A stretch of 64,000 nt of DNA from Verrucomicrobiota bacterium (GCA_947454705.1 CANGKZ010000010.1:62001-126000); one strand, 5' to 3'. Positions 52,941 through 62,010 are shown, counted from the stretch's first letter. Notes: generated from the sequence alone by a model not told the origin. Program-made: numbers and translations.

Positions 52941-54130
52941 CAGCGTCCCTCCCGTCCGCGACGCAGGCGGAACATCACTTGTTCGGCAACGAAGTTGGTC
53001 ACAAAGGTCACGAGGAACAGAAGGGTTCCGAGCAAAAACAAAATCCGGTAGTGCGGCCCGCCGGACACCGCCTCGGCCATCTCGGCGGCGATCGTCGCGG
53101 TGAGGCTGCGGGTGGAATCAAAGATGTTCCACGAAACCACGCTGGCGTTTCCGCTGGCGATCAGCACCACCATGGTTTCCCCGATGCAGCGACCAAACCC
53201 GAGGACAATCGCCGCAAACACACCGGGCGCGGCGGCCGGCAGAACGATCTGCCATGCGGTCTGCCACTTGGAGGCACCCAGCGCGAGTGCGGCCTGCACG
53301 TAGGCGCGGGGGACGCTCGTGAGCGCATCTTCGGCGATCGAGAAAATCAGGGGAATGCTGGTCAGCCCCAGCGCGATACCTGCGACAAACGCGTTCAATC
53401 GGAACCGGTATCCGAACAGCGATTGAAGCACTCCCGCCAGCACGAGGAAGGCGAAGGCTCCCATCACCACCGAAGGAATGCCGGAGAGAAACTCAACGCC
53501 GGGTTTGATCCATTCCTTGATCGAAGGCGGCGCCAGTTGCGACACGTAGATCGCGGCCCCAAGGGCCAAAGGCACCGCAAAGGCGAGACCGACCAAGGTG
53601 GTCTTGAGACTGCCGATGAAGAGCGGGATCAGATTGTATTTCGCGATCGTTCCCACCGGCTGCCAGATGTACTCGGGCTTCGAGTAGCCGGTCCACTGAT
53701 GCGGCCGGACCAGGTACTTCCATTCGGTGCCGTTGGCATGCGCATCGGGATCGTTGCGGAAGCGTTCCGGCACTTCCTTGGCGGCTTCCTCGCGGATTTC
53801 CATCAACGTCTTGAGGGTTTCCTCGTCCTTGGAGGCGAGCTCCGAGGGGGTCATGCCAAGGTACTTTGCCAATCGATCCTTGGGCACCTTGGCGAGGTCG
53901 GCCGACGGAATCACCTCCTGCACCAACGCGCTGTTGGTCTGCCCCAGGAACACCGGAAGCGCCTCGCGTCCGATGAACAAAAAGATCAGGAACACCATGG
54001 CGATCGCGAGAAAGCTGATCCCAAAGATCAACCGCTCGGCGATCCATTCCAGGGGACGGGCCCGGTGACCGCGATGGATGCCAATCCAGGTCTGCGGCCG
54101 ACGGGAGGAATCTGGGGTATTCTGAGGCAC
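52940..54130 (-). CDS. pstC: Phosphate ABC transporter permease PstC with an extra periplasmic insert
   Basis: About 396 residues if it starts at the GTG at 54130 (PQNTPDSSRRPQTW); the ATG at 54250 lies inside a long intergenic hairpin and I consider it less likely. The first helix (about 27-50) is followed by about 70-85 residues not found in E. coli PstC (319 aa), with a charged helix DRLAKYLGMTPSELASKDEETLK, then the usual five helices. The EAA loop is AEDALTSVPRAYVQAALALGASKWQT, and GIPSVVMGAFAFLVLA is the PstC signature. It forms the inner-membrane channel with PstA. Confidence 0.9.
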   Translation of the reverse strand: MPQNTPDSSRRPQTWIGIHRGHRARPLEWIAERLIFGISFLAIAMVFLIFLFIGREALPVFLGQTNSALVQEVIPSADLAKVPKDRLAKYLGMTPSELASKDEETLKTLMEIREEAAKEVPERFRNDPDAHANGTEWKYLVRPHQWTGYSKPEYIWQPVGTIAKYNLIPLFIGSLKTTLVGLAFAVPLALGAAIYVSQLAPPSIKEWIKPGVEFLSGIPSVVMGAFAFLVLAGVLQSLFGYRFRLNAFVAGIALGLTSIPLIFSIAEDALTSVPRAYVQAALALGASKWQTAWQIVLPAAAPGVFAAIVLGFGRCIGETMVVLIASGNASVVSWNIFDSTRSLTATIAAEMAEAVSGGPHYRILFLLGTLLFLVTFVTNFVAEQVMFRLRRGREGR

Positions 54131-54234
54131 GGGAAACAAAGGATGACGATCTGCGCTGCTAGAATGCGGGTTCGATCCGCTGAAGCCCAATGACGATTGG
54201 GTGAACTGATTGGATCGGATTCTCCCCTCAACAA

Positions 54235-54278
54235 GGAGCCCCGCGGACATCCGGTCCGGATGCGCTGCGCGGGGCTCC
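54235..54278 (-). promoter_or_regulatory. Long intergenic hairpin between pstS and pstC
   Basis: A perfect 11-bp outer stem GGAGCCCCGCG/CGCGGGGCTCC (54235-54245 and 54268-54278) encloses an inner hairpin CATCCG-GTC-CGGATG. There is no T-run, so it is not a standard terminator. In this position it could protect the upstream pstS message or attenuate into pstC, giving more binding protein than permease, as is common for ABC importers. Confidence 0.65.
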
Positions 54279-54309
54279 CGTGAGAGAGTTCGGAATGAAA
54301 TCCGAATGA

Positions 54310-55155
54310 TTAGTTCGAACGCAGGTTCTTCTGGAGCGGATAATATCCAACATCCTTCACCAGCTTCTGACCATCCTCGCCGCGGATCCACTTGAGGTAG
54401 GCCGCGACTTCGCCCTTATCGAGGGCGGGGTTCACATACACATACAGGTAGCGCCAGATCGGATACTTGCCGGAGAGAACATTCTCCTCGGAGGGCTCGA
54501 TTCCCGCTTCGCCCTTGGCGGTGCTGACCTTGAGGTGCTTGGCACCGGCCCCGTAGGCGGCACCGCCGTAGCCGATGCCGTTCTTGTCCTTCGAGACGGC
54601 CTGCAGCACCGCAGCGGTGCCCGGCATGGTCTGCGCGCCGGAGGCAAAATCTTTGCCCTTGAGCACGTGTTCCTTGAAGAACTCGTAGGTCCCGGAGCTG
54701 TTCTCGCGGCTATACACGGTGATCGGAGCGTCGTCACCGCCGACTTGCTTCCAGTTCTTGATGGCACCGGTGAAGATGCCTTCGAGCTCTTCAAGGCTCA
54801 GGCTGGTCACCTTGGAGTTGGATTCGCTCACGTACACGCTGAGACCATCGAGCGCGACCTTGTACTCGGTGGGGCGCTTGCCGAAGACCTTCACGCACTG
54901 CTCGATTTCCTTCGCCTTAATCTTGCGGGAGGCGTTGCACAGGTCGGTGGTCTGGTTCTGGAGCGCGGCAAAGCCGGTGCCGGTGCCGCCACCGGTGACC
55001 TGGATCTTTTGTCCGGGATGAGCGGACATGTAGACCTCGGCCCATTTTTGGGCGAGGACGACGAGGGTGTCGGAACCCTTGACGCTGATGGTGCCAGCGA
55101 TGGCATTGGCCGCAGTCAGCAAGGTCGCGGCAAGGAGTGCGAGTTTCGATTTCAT
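54310..55155 (-). CDS. pstS: Phosphate-binding protein PstS
   Basis: 281 residues with a signal peptide (MKSKLALLAATLLTAANAIA). The PBP-like fold shows the phosphate-site segments VKGSDTLVVLAQKWAE, GGGTGTGFAALQN, CNASRKIK and YSRENSSGTYEFF, which are conserved in PstS. It captures phosphate in the periplasm for PstCAB. The length is shorter than E. coli PstS (346) but normal for the PstS family of Verrucomicrobia and related phyla. It starts 67 bp after the porin stop. Confidence 0.95.
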   Translation of the reverse strand: MKSKLALLAATLLTAANAIAGTISVKGSDTLVVLAQKWAEVYMSAHPGQKIQVTGGGTGTGFAALQNQTTDLCNASRKIKAKEIEQCVKVFGKRPTEYKVALDGLSVYVSESNSKVTSLSLEELEGIFTGAIKNWKQVGGDDAPITVYSRENSSGTYEFFKEHVLKGKDFASGAQTMPGTAAVLQAVSKDKNGIGYGGAAYGAGAKHLKVSTAKGEAGIEPSEENVLSGKYPIWRYLYVYVNPALDKGEVAAYLKWIRGEDGQKLVKDVGYYPLQKNLRSN

Positions 55156-55222
55156 AGGAATGGAGACGGGAGTGTTGGAGTCGTTTTTTGCGGCTGACGA
55201 ATTCGCCAGCCGCGCTTCCGAA

Positions 55223-56605
55223 TCAGAATTTCCAGCTCAGATCCGCCATAAAGTGACCGGCGGCGCTGGTGCTGCCCGCCGGGTTTGGCAGGACGAGGGT
55301 GTTGAGGTAGTAGGTGAACACGAAGGTGAGGGAGTCGGTGATCGAGTACCGCATCGTCACGAGGTGTCCCTTCACGTTTGTGCCGCCGCGATAGCCAAAG
55401 CCGCCGACGGCATTGGCAAATCCGGAACCGCCAAGCGCCTTCTGGTAAAACGCGCCGTTGTCGTCATCCACCACTTCCTCATACCAGGCATCGGCACCGA
55501 GAACTTGATACCGGTAGCTGATCTCCCACTTCCCCTTCTCGCCAGACTTGCCGAAGGTGACACCGGCGTTGTAGCCGACGTTCTGGGTCGGGGCGCCGGG
55601 GTTGTTCATGTACTCGCCGCCGAGCTTGATCGGGAAGGCACCATCGTACATCGGGAAGCTGTCGAGCTTGTACACCACGGCACCGCTCACCACGACCGGG
55701 TTGTAGTTGTAAATCAACTGGCCGGCACCATTGCGGGTGTTGCCGTCGTTCACGTTCGGCAACGTCGCTGCGTTGTCCAGGTTGTCCTTGGATCCGAGCG
55801 CGAACACGCCCACGCCCACGGTGGATTCAAGTTTCTTGCTCCACTTGGATTCCCACAGCATCTGACCGCCGAACAGGCTGGGATCATGGCTCGGGGAAAC
55901 CACTCCGGGCAGCGAGATCTGGTTGAGCTCGTTGAGCGCGTAGTAGGCGCCGATGGCTCGAATCGACTGGGTGTCGTTGATGGAGTAGGCAATTTGCGCC
56001 GCAGCGCCTTCCGGTTGGTAGTCGGGATCGAAGACCATCGGGGACACCAGGAACTGGTTGTCCATTTTTCCGATAACCGTGGACGCGTTCCACGTGCCGT
56101 TATGGATCGGATTCCACTTCGCGTAGGCAGCATCAAAGTAGACTGCCTTGCGGGTCGCGCCGTTCTGGAAGGTGGAGTTTGCGGAGATCGGATTGCCACC
56201 TAGACCGTTCGACACATCGGCCGAGGTCAGGCGGACTCCAACTTCAAAATCCTCGGCCAGCGTGGCCGTGATGCCAACGCGGGCGCGGTAGCGGAAACGG
56301 GTTCGGCTGGTAAACAGCGAATCATCAGCGCTGAAGTGCTCCACACGGCCGCGAAAATCTCCGTTGATCTTCAGGGCTGTGACCCATTCGGGCATTCCGC
56401 TCTTGGCGGAATAGGCCTTGGAGAATTCCTTGTCCGATTCTTCTCGGAGCTGGTTGGCCTCGTTGACGTTTAGGATTCCCTTCTCGACGAGCTTGTCGAT
56501 GAGGGCATCGGCGGATTGCGCGTGAAGACTGGTGCCGAGAGCAGCGGATCCAGCGATCGCCAGCGCGGCAGCGATCTTCAATCGGGTTGTGTTGCGTGGT
56601 GCCAT
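55223..56605 (-). CDS. Putative outer-membrane porin, first gene of the pst cluster
   Basis: 460 residues: a signal peptide (IAAALAIAGSAALGTSLHAQ), a short coiled-coil or SLH-like segment (ADALIDKLVEKGILNVNEANQLREE, about 32-56), then alternating beta strands to the end and a terminal aromatic (MADLSWKF), as for a trimeric beta-barrel. It resembles the putative porin family (Porin_5-like) rather than OprP by visible motifs. Being first in the pst locus and behind the candidate Pho box, it is likely to let phosphate cross the outer membrane (inference). Confidence 0.85.
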   Translation of the reverse strand: MAPRNTTRLKIAAALAIAGSAALGTSLHAQSADALIDKLVEKGILNVNEANQLREESDKEFSKAYSAKSGMPEWVTALKINGDFRGRVEHFSADDSLFTSRTRFRYRARVGITATLAEDFEVGVRLTSADVSNGLGGNPISANSTFQNGATRKAVYFDAAYAKWNPIHNGTWNASTVIGKMDNQFLVSPMVFDPDYQPEGAAAQIAYSINDTQSIRAIGAYYALNELNQISLPGVVSPSHDPSLFGGQMLWESKWSKKLESTVGVGVFALGSKDNLDNAATLPNVNDGNTRNGAGQLIYNYNPVVVSGAVVYKLDSFPMYDGAFPIKLGGEYMNNPGAPTQNVGYNAGVTFGKSGEKGKWEISYRYQVLGADAWYEEVVDDDNGAFYQKALGGSGFANAVGGFGYRGGTNVKGHLVTMRYSITDSLTFVFTYYLNTLVLPNPAGSTSAAGHFMADLSWKF

Positions 56606-56650
56606 AGGTGTGTTGCGTCGTGCACGCGCAAACTCCGGGGCACCGGTTAC

Positions 56651-56694
56651 AGAATAAGGACTGAAATGTTACGATTGTGTGAACGAAGTTTTAC
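56651..56694 (-). promoter_or_regulatory. Candidate Pho box and -10 element upstream of the porin-pst operon
   Basis: On the minus strand three 11-bp units lie in tandem: GTAAAACTTCG, TTCACACAATC, GTAACATTTCA (56694-56662). Positions 2, 4 and 6 are invariant. They are followed after 5 bp by TATTCT (56656-56651), a plausible -10. The -35 position falls inside the repeats and has no good -35 hexamer. This is the layout of PhoB-activated promoters, where direct repeats of 11-bp period replace the -35. The porin ATG is 45 bp further on. Confidence 0.55.
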
Positions 56695-56727
56695 CAAATT
56701 TGGGGCACATCAGCGGGTTTACTCAGA

Positions 56728-58056
56728 TTACCGCAGGGTACCGACCGCATAATCCAGACCATTGTTACGAATCCGGAGGTCGTGAATCGCGACCGCAACT
56801 CCAATCTCCGCGCGGGTTTGGTTCAGCTCGGCCTGGTTGAGTTCAACAATGGAGGACAGCCCCTGGTCAAATCGAAGTCGGGCCAAGGCCAGTGCATTCT
56901 GGGCGCTTTCTGCGAGGGTTTTGGAAAGGCTGAGTGTTTCGTGGGCCTGTTGCAGTTCCAACCAGGCCAGTTTCACTTCGCGAACCACGCGAAGCTCCGC
57001 CTCTGACACTCCAGCGGCGACCGATTCCGCGAGGCGAAGTGCCTCCTTCTCACGGGCCCGGTAAAGCCCACCGCCAAACAGGGGAATGGAAAGGTTGAGA
57101 CCCGCCGCGGCGTAGTCGTGACCAAAGTGATCATCATGGACTGGACTCACTCCGGCAGCGCCGAAGGCAGTAAGCGTGGGGAGCTGCTGTCCACCCACCG
57201 CCGCAGCATGCCGACGTGCCGAGTCCCGGTTCAGGCGTAGGCCGACCAAATCTGGTCGTGCCGCCAACGCCCGGGCGACGAGTCGTCCGGACTCCTCCTG
57301 AGGGGGAGCTGGAACCGGCTCCTCGCTGAGGACGACTCCGTATTCCACATCCGGACCGGGCCCCATCAGCAAGGCCAACACCGCACGCGCTCCTTTTACA
57401 TCGGCACCTGCGCGACTGACCATCAACCTCGCCTCGTCCACACCCACCCGCGCGAATTGAGCATCCAGATCCGACCGGAGCCGGTTGCTCGCAAGCAACG
57501 AAACCTGCTCATAAAGCTGCTGTCGGGCCGTGAGTGTTGCCGAGGCGACCGCCGCCACGGAGGAGGCACGCAACACACCGAAGTAAGCCGCATCCACCTC
57601 AAGCAGGATCTGCTGTCGGGTCGCAATCACATTGGTCGAAGCGGACTGGGCCTCGAGCCGAGCGGCGGCAACCTGGTTCGCGGTCCGGCCAAAATCCGTG
57701 ATCAATTGGGAAACGGTTCCTCCCACGCCGGCCCGCTCATAGACACCCGGCGCATTCAGACTGCCGGCGGCGATGTGAATTCCTTCCGGCTGATCCGTCC
57801 CCACCGCGGTCACCGAGCCTGAAATCTGGGGGAACCACGCGGAGCGTTCCTGCAGCAACCGCTGACGGGAGGCGGCCGAACGCAGCTCCGCGACGGAGAT
57901 ACGGGGATGCGACGCAATGGCACGTTCGCGAGCCTGTTTGAGCGTCAGCACCGGCGTCATCCCCCGTTCCGAGGGATCTGTTGCACCCAAGGTGGGACTG
58001 GGGAAAAGGAGCGCGCCGACCAGGCAGCGAAAGGCAAGAAGCTGAAGCCGATTCAT
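56728..58056 (-). CDS. TolC-family outer-membrane efflux protein
   Basis: 442 residues from the ATG at 58056 (MNRLQLLAFRCLVGALLFPS), chosen because it overlaps the RND stop (ATGA) and begins a signal peptide. Two outer-membrane-efflux repeats are visible: LTLKQARERAIASHPRISVAELRSAASRQ at the start of the first, and a second helical repeat ending LSKTLAESAQNALALARLRFDQGLSSIVELNQAELNQTRAEIGVA. This is the CusC/OprM/TolC channel of the adjacent RND pump. Confidence 0.92.
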   Translation of the reverse strand: MNRLQLLAFRCLVGALLFPSPTLGATDPSERGMTPVLTLKQARERAIASHPRISVAELRSAASRQRLLQERSAWFPQISGSVTAVGTDQPEGIHIAAGSLNAPGVYERAGVGGTVSQLITDFGRTANQVAAARLEAQSASTNVIATRQQILLEVDAAYFGVLRASSVAAVASATLTARQQLYEQVSLLASNRLRSDLDAQFARVGVDEARLMVSRAGADVKGARAVLALLMGPGPDVEYGVVLSEEPVPAPPQEESGRLVARALAARPDLVGLRLNRDSARRHAAAVGGQQLPTLTAFGAAGVSPVHDDHFGHDYAAAGLNLSIPLFGGGLYRAREKEALRLAESVAAGVSEAELRVVREVKLAWLELQQAHETLSLSKTLAESAQNALALARLRFDQGLSSIVELNQAELNQTRAEIGVAVAIHDLRIRNNGLDYAVGTLR

Positions 58057-61000
58057 GACAAGACCTCCGTTCCTCCAACCGGCTGGCCGGAATTCGCGAT
58101 GCCCCTGCCGTACCAAAGCAGGTAACCCGCGGGAACCAGGAATACGGTGAGCACCACGGAGACGCCGAGCCCCCCAAGGATCGCCCGGGCGAGCGGCGCA
58201 TAGGCCTCGCTGCCCGTGCCCAATTTGAGCGCCATCGGAAGCAGCCCGATCAGCGTGGCCAGCGAGGTCATCAGCACCGGCCTCAACCGCACCCGGCAGG
58301 CGCGTGCCACGGCCTCACGCGTGGGCATTCCATCCTCCCGGAGCCGGTGGGTGAATTCGACGATGAGAATGCTGTTGGAGACCACAATTCCCACCATCAT
58401 CACGATTCCCATGAGCGACATGATGTTGAGCGTGGTGCCGGTGACCGCGAGAACCAGCAACACACCGGTGAGCCCCGTGGGCACCGCCAGGAGGATGAGC
58501 AGCGGGTCCACGAACGACTTGAACTGCGCAACCAGGATCAGATAGACGAGCAGCACGGAAAGAATCAGGCCGGAGCCGAAGCTGCGGAATGACGATTCCA
58601 TGCCAACGACGCTGCCGCGAATTGCAACGCGAAGTCCCTCAGGCAGGTCGAGTCCGGCAACGACCGGCTTGATTCGCGACGACAGCTCACCGAGGTCCTC
58701 GCCCGTTGGCGCAACATAGACGTCGATGACGCGGCGCAGCTGGTAGTGATCCACCTCCGTTGGCGAAACACCCCGACTGATCTTACCCACCGCGTCCAAG
58801 CGGGTGGCCACCGGTCGACCGGCAGCTCGAAGCGGAATGGACTTCAGACTGTCCAGATCGCTGATATGCCCCTCGGGATACTGAACGGTGAGCATGTAGT
58901 CGTTCCCGGTTTTCGGGTCGATCCAGAAACTGGGTGCAATCATGCCATCGGAAGTCAGTGCAGTAATCACGTTGTGGAGCACCTCCTTCTCGTTGAGTCC
59001 GAGGGCCGCCGCTCGTTCCCGGTCCACGTCGAGGTGCAGCGCGGGGGCATCCACGTCCTGGGGAATCAGCACATCGGCCACCCCGGGCATGTTGCGAAGG
59101 TCCATCGCCAGGCGGCTGGCAACACGATGCGCCTCCTCCAGGTTGGAGCCACTGATCTGAATGTCGATGGGCGCCGGCAAGCCAAGATTCAGCACCGCAT
59201 CCACAAGGCCGCCCGACTGCAGGTATGCCGTGATCTCCGGCATTTCCCGCCTCAGCCGCGTGCGAACCCGTTCCATGTATTCGAAGCTCCCGCCGTGGTG
59301 GTGCTCCTTGAGACCGACTTGAACGAACGCCGAATGCTGTCCCGAGTTGCTGGTGTAGATCGCCGAGAAATCCGGAGTCAGTCCGATGTTGGCCACCACG
59401 AGTTCAAGATCCTCCGCGGGGATTTCGGTGCGGACCAATTCCTCCACCCGTTGCACCAGAGCCTCGGTCGATTCGATTCGGGTGCCAGTCGCCGCCTTGA
59501 GATTGATCACGAACTGGCCGGGATCCGTACGCGGGAAATATGCGGTTCCAACCAAAGGATAGAGACCAAGGCTCAAGACGAACAAACCCAGGATACCCAC
59601 CACCGTCGAGCGCGGCCGATTCAACGCCCAGTCAAGCCATCCATCGTACCGATTGAGGAAGGAGTCGAATCCCGAGTTGAACCGGGAATGAACACGTTCC
59701 AGAAGGGATCCCCCTCCTGCGCCGTGTCCATGCCCCCCTTCGAGAAAGCGCGCGCAAAACAGCGGAACAACGGTCATCGCGACCACGTACGAGGCAAAGA
59801 GCGACAGCACGACGGCGAGGGCGAGAGCGGAAAACAGAAACCGGCTCACCCCGCTGAGAAACGTGACAGGAAAGAACACCACCACCGTGGTCAGCGTCGC
59901 GGCGAGCACCGGCAGAGCCACCTCCGTTCCGCCCTTTTCGGCGGCCACGCGTGGCGTTTCACCGAGTTCGAGATGCCGGTAGATGTTTTCCAGCACCACC
60001 ACCGAGTTGTCGATGAGACGGGAAAAGGCGAGAGCAAGTCCACCGAGGATCATGGTGTTGATGGTTCCGCCACCGGCGAACAAGGCGATGAAGGTTGCGA
60101 GGGCGGACAACGGCACGGACAGAAACACTCCAACGGTGGCCTTGGGGCTTCCGAGAAACAGCAGGATCATCGCTCCCGTTAGCGCCAGTCCGATGAAACC
60201 TTCGTGCAGCAGATTCTCGATCGCCGTTTTCACAAACACCGACTGATCGAACACCACTCGCGTCACCAGTTCCTTGGGCACATCCGTAAGCTTGCGAACC
60301 GCCTCCTGAATTCCATCCACCACCGCAATGGTGTTCGCATCCCCTCCCTGTTTCAGGACCGGGAGATAAACCGACCGCTGGCCATCCACACGCACCACAT
60401 TGTTCTGAATGGCCGCGGCATCCACCGCCCTGCCCACGTCCGCCACGAGCACCGAGGACTGGCCCGCGGTGTGCAGCGGAATCCGGTTGATGTCGGCAAC
60501 GGTCGGCACCATTGCGTTGGCGTAGAGGTTGTAGTCGTACGGCCCCAGGCGCACGTCGCCCGCCGGGAGAATCAAGTTGGCTTCGTTCACCGCGCGGACC
60601 ACGTCCATGACACTCAACTGGTGCGCCTCAAGTTTGATCGGGTCCACGTACACCTGAATCTGCCGGTAGCGTCCACCGAACGGCTGTGGAACCGACGCTC
60701 CCGGGACACCGGCCACCTGGTTTCGGACGGTGAACTGCCCCGCGTCGCGCAGCCGGGTTTCATCCAACCCGGCACCCTTGAGCGTGATGAGGCATACCGG
60801 AAGGCTGGAGGCATCAAATTTGAGCACCACGGGCGGCAGGGTCCCCGGCGGGAGACGGCGGAGATTCGCCATGGCCAGATTTGCAATCGAGGTCACGGCG
60901 GAGTCCGGATTGGACCCCGGCTGAAAGTAGATCTTGATCAGGCTTACCCCGGGAAGAGACCGGGATTCCATGTGGTCCACTCCCGAGGCGAGGGTGAAGA

Positions 61001-61202
61001 AGCGTTCAAATCTTCCCGTGATATCCGCCTCAATCTGCTCCGGAGGCATGCCGGAGTAGAAGGTTGCCACCACCACGACCGGGATCTTGACCTCCGGGAA
61101 GAGATCCACCGGCATTCGAATCAGACAACTGGCGCCGATCACCGTGGTGATCAAACAAATCACGATGATGAAGTAGGGAAAGCGGATGGAAAAGCGCGAC
61201 AT
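58053..61202 (-). CDS. RND family efflux pump (AcrB/HAE1-like) inner-membrane transporter
   Basis: 1049 residues, the normal RND length. The N-terminal helix is followed by the porter domain. A second helical block contains TM4 with the proton-relay Asp in LALAFSRLIDNSVVVLENIYRH, then a second porter half (about 560-840) and C-terminal helices with MSLMGIVMMVGIVVSNSILIVEFTHRLREDG. A His/Gly-rich loop (EGGHGHGAGGGS) separates the halves. No CusA-type methionine pattern is obvious, so drugs, lipids or other organics are as likely as metals. It is 40 bp downstream of the RraA-like gene. Confidence 0.92.
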   Translation of the reverse strand: MSRFSIRFPYFIIVICLITTVIGASCLIRMPVDLFPEVKIPVVVVATFYSGMPPEQIEADITGRFERFFTLASGVDHMESRSLPGVSLIKIYFQPGSNPDSAVTSIANLAMANLRRLPPGTLPPVVLKFDASSLPVCLITLKGAGLDETRLRDAGQFTVRNQVAGVPGASVPQPFGGRYRQIQVYVDPIKLEAHQLSVMDVVRAVNEANLILPAGDVRLGPYDYNLYANAMVPTVADINRIPLHTAGQSSVLVADVGRAVDAAAIQNNVVRVDGQRSVYLPVLKQGGDANTIAVVDGIQEAVRKLTDVPKELVTRVVFDQSVFVKTAIENLLHEGFIGLALTGAMILLFLGSPKATVGVFLSVPLSALATFIALFAGGGTINTMILGGLALAFSRLIDNSVVVLENIYRHLELGETPRVAAEKGGTEVALPVLAATLTTVVVFFPVTFLSGVSRFLFSALALAVVLSLFASYVVAMTVVPLFCARFLEGGHGHGAGGGSLLERVHSRFNSGFDSFLNRYDGWLDWALNRPRSTVVGILGLFVLSLGLYPLVGTAYFPRTDPGQFVINLKAATGTRIESTEALVQRVEELVRTEIPAEDLELVVANIGLTPDFSAIYTSNSGQHSAFVQVGLKEHHHGGSFEYMERVRTRLRREMPEITAYLQSGGLVDAVLNLGLPAPIDIQISGSNLEEAHRVASRLAMDLRNMPGVADVLIPQDVDAPALHLDVDRERAAALGLNEKEVLHNVITALTSDGMIAPSFWIDPKTGNDYMLTVQYPEGHISDLDSLKSIPLRAAGRPVATRLDAVGKISRGVSPTEVDHYQLRRVIDVYVAPTGEDLGELSSRIKPVVAGLDLPEGLRVAIRGSVVGMESSFRSFGSGLILSVLLVYLILVAQFKSFVDPLLILLAVPTGLTGVLLVLAVTGTTLNIMSLMGIVMMVGIVVSNSILIVEFTHRLREDGMPTREAVARACRVRLRPVLMTSLATLIGLLPMALKLGTGSEAYAPLARAILGGLGVSVVLTVFLVPAGYLLWYGRGIANSGQPVGGTEVLS

Positions 61203-61242
61203 GACGGGTGCAGGGAAAAAGAAGTTCGGAACGACAGTCAGC

Positions 61243-62010
61243 TCAGTCTGGGCGAGTCAGCCCCGGCCCGCGGGCCGGTGGCGGAGCTTCGGCGCGAAGC
61301 AACACTCGAAGTCGCTCAAGGACATCTCCGGGAGCGGAACACGCGTCGATCAGCTCCTGCTCGCGCGACATCAATCGCCCAGCAACCGCGGGCAGTGCGC
61401 CCCCGATCTCCGGTGGAATCGAAATCACCCCATGGACATCTCCGTGCAACCAGTCGCCGGACTCCACCTTCAACCCCGCGACCTCCACCGCGCGCCCCAC
61501 GTCCACCACATGCGCGTAGGCGTGCGAGACCGAAACCGTCCCGGAATAAACCGCCAATCCAAGCCGGCCAATCGATTCCACGTCCCGCACCGCACCATCC
61601 GTCATCACTCCCACCACCCCCATGGCCCGAAGAATGGCGGCATGCACCTGACCAATGAAGCTTCCCGCCGACGCGCCCGCATCGAGATCCTGAATCACGA
61701 CCACGCGCGGTTCGGGCACGGCCAGGACAGCATCCCACCATCGCGTATCCTCGAGATAACGGTGTCCATCCAGGGCCGGCCCCACGCTGCGGATTCGCAT
61801 CGTCACCGCATGGCCCACCATCGTGGACCGGGGCACGATTTGAGCCCGGAGGGTCGGAAGCGTGTAGCCCTCGTTGCGAAGCCGCACGGCGAAGGTTTCC
61901 ACCGCGTTGCACAAAGTGGGCGTGTTGAACCGCCGCAGATCCGCGAGCAGTTCGGGGGGCATTGATGGTTTCATTTTTGGGACCAGGGTGGAAATTTGAT
62001 TGGCAGTCAT
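61243..62010 (-). CDS. RraA family protein (aldolase/demethylmenaquinone-methyltransferase-like fold)
   Basis: 255 residues with the RraA core: FNTPTLCNAVETFAVR near the start, GHAVTMRI, and the signature GQVHAAILRAMGVVGVMTDGAVRDVESI (about 118-145), where G-x3-A-x-AxxxGxxGxVxDGxVRD is the family active-site region with the Arg-Asp metal/substrate pair. Members are 4-hydroxy-4-methyl-2-oxoglutarate or oxaloacetate-decarboxylating enzymes, and the fold also gives E. coli RraA, an RNase E inhibitor. Its ATG overlaps the adaptor stop (ATGA), so it is embedded in the efflux operon, an unusual place. Function here unknown. Confidence 0.85.
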   Translation of the reverse strand: MTANQISTLVPKMKPSMPPELLADLRRFNTPTLCNAVETFAVRLRNEGYTLPTLRAQIVPRSTMVGHAVTMRIRSVGPALDGHRYLEDTRWWDAVLAVPEPRVVVIQDLDAGASAGSFIGQVHAAILRAMGVVGVMTDGAVRDVESIGRLGLAVYSGTVSVSHAYAHVVDVGRAVEVAGLKVESGDWLHGDVHGVISIPPEIGGALPAVAGRLMSREQELIDACSAPGDVLERLRVLLRAEAPPPARGPGLTRPD

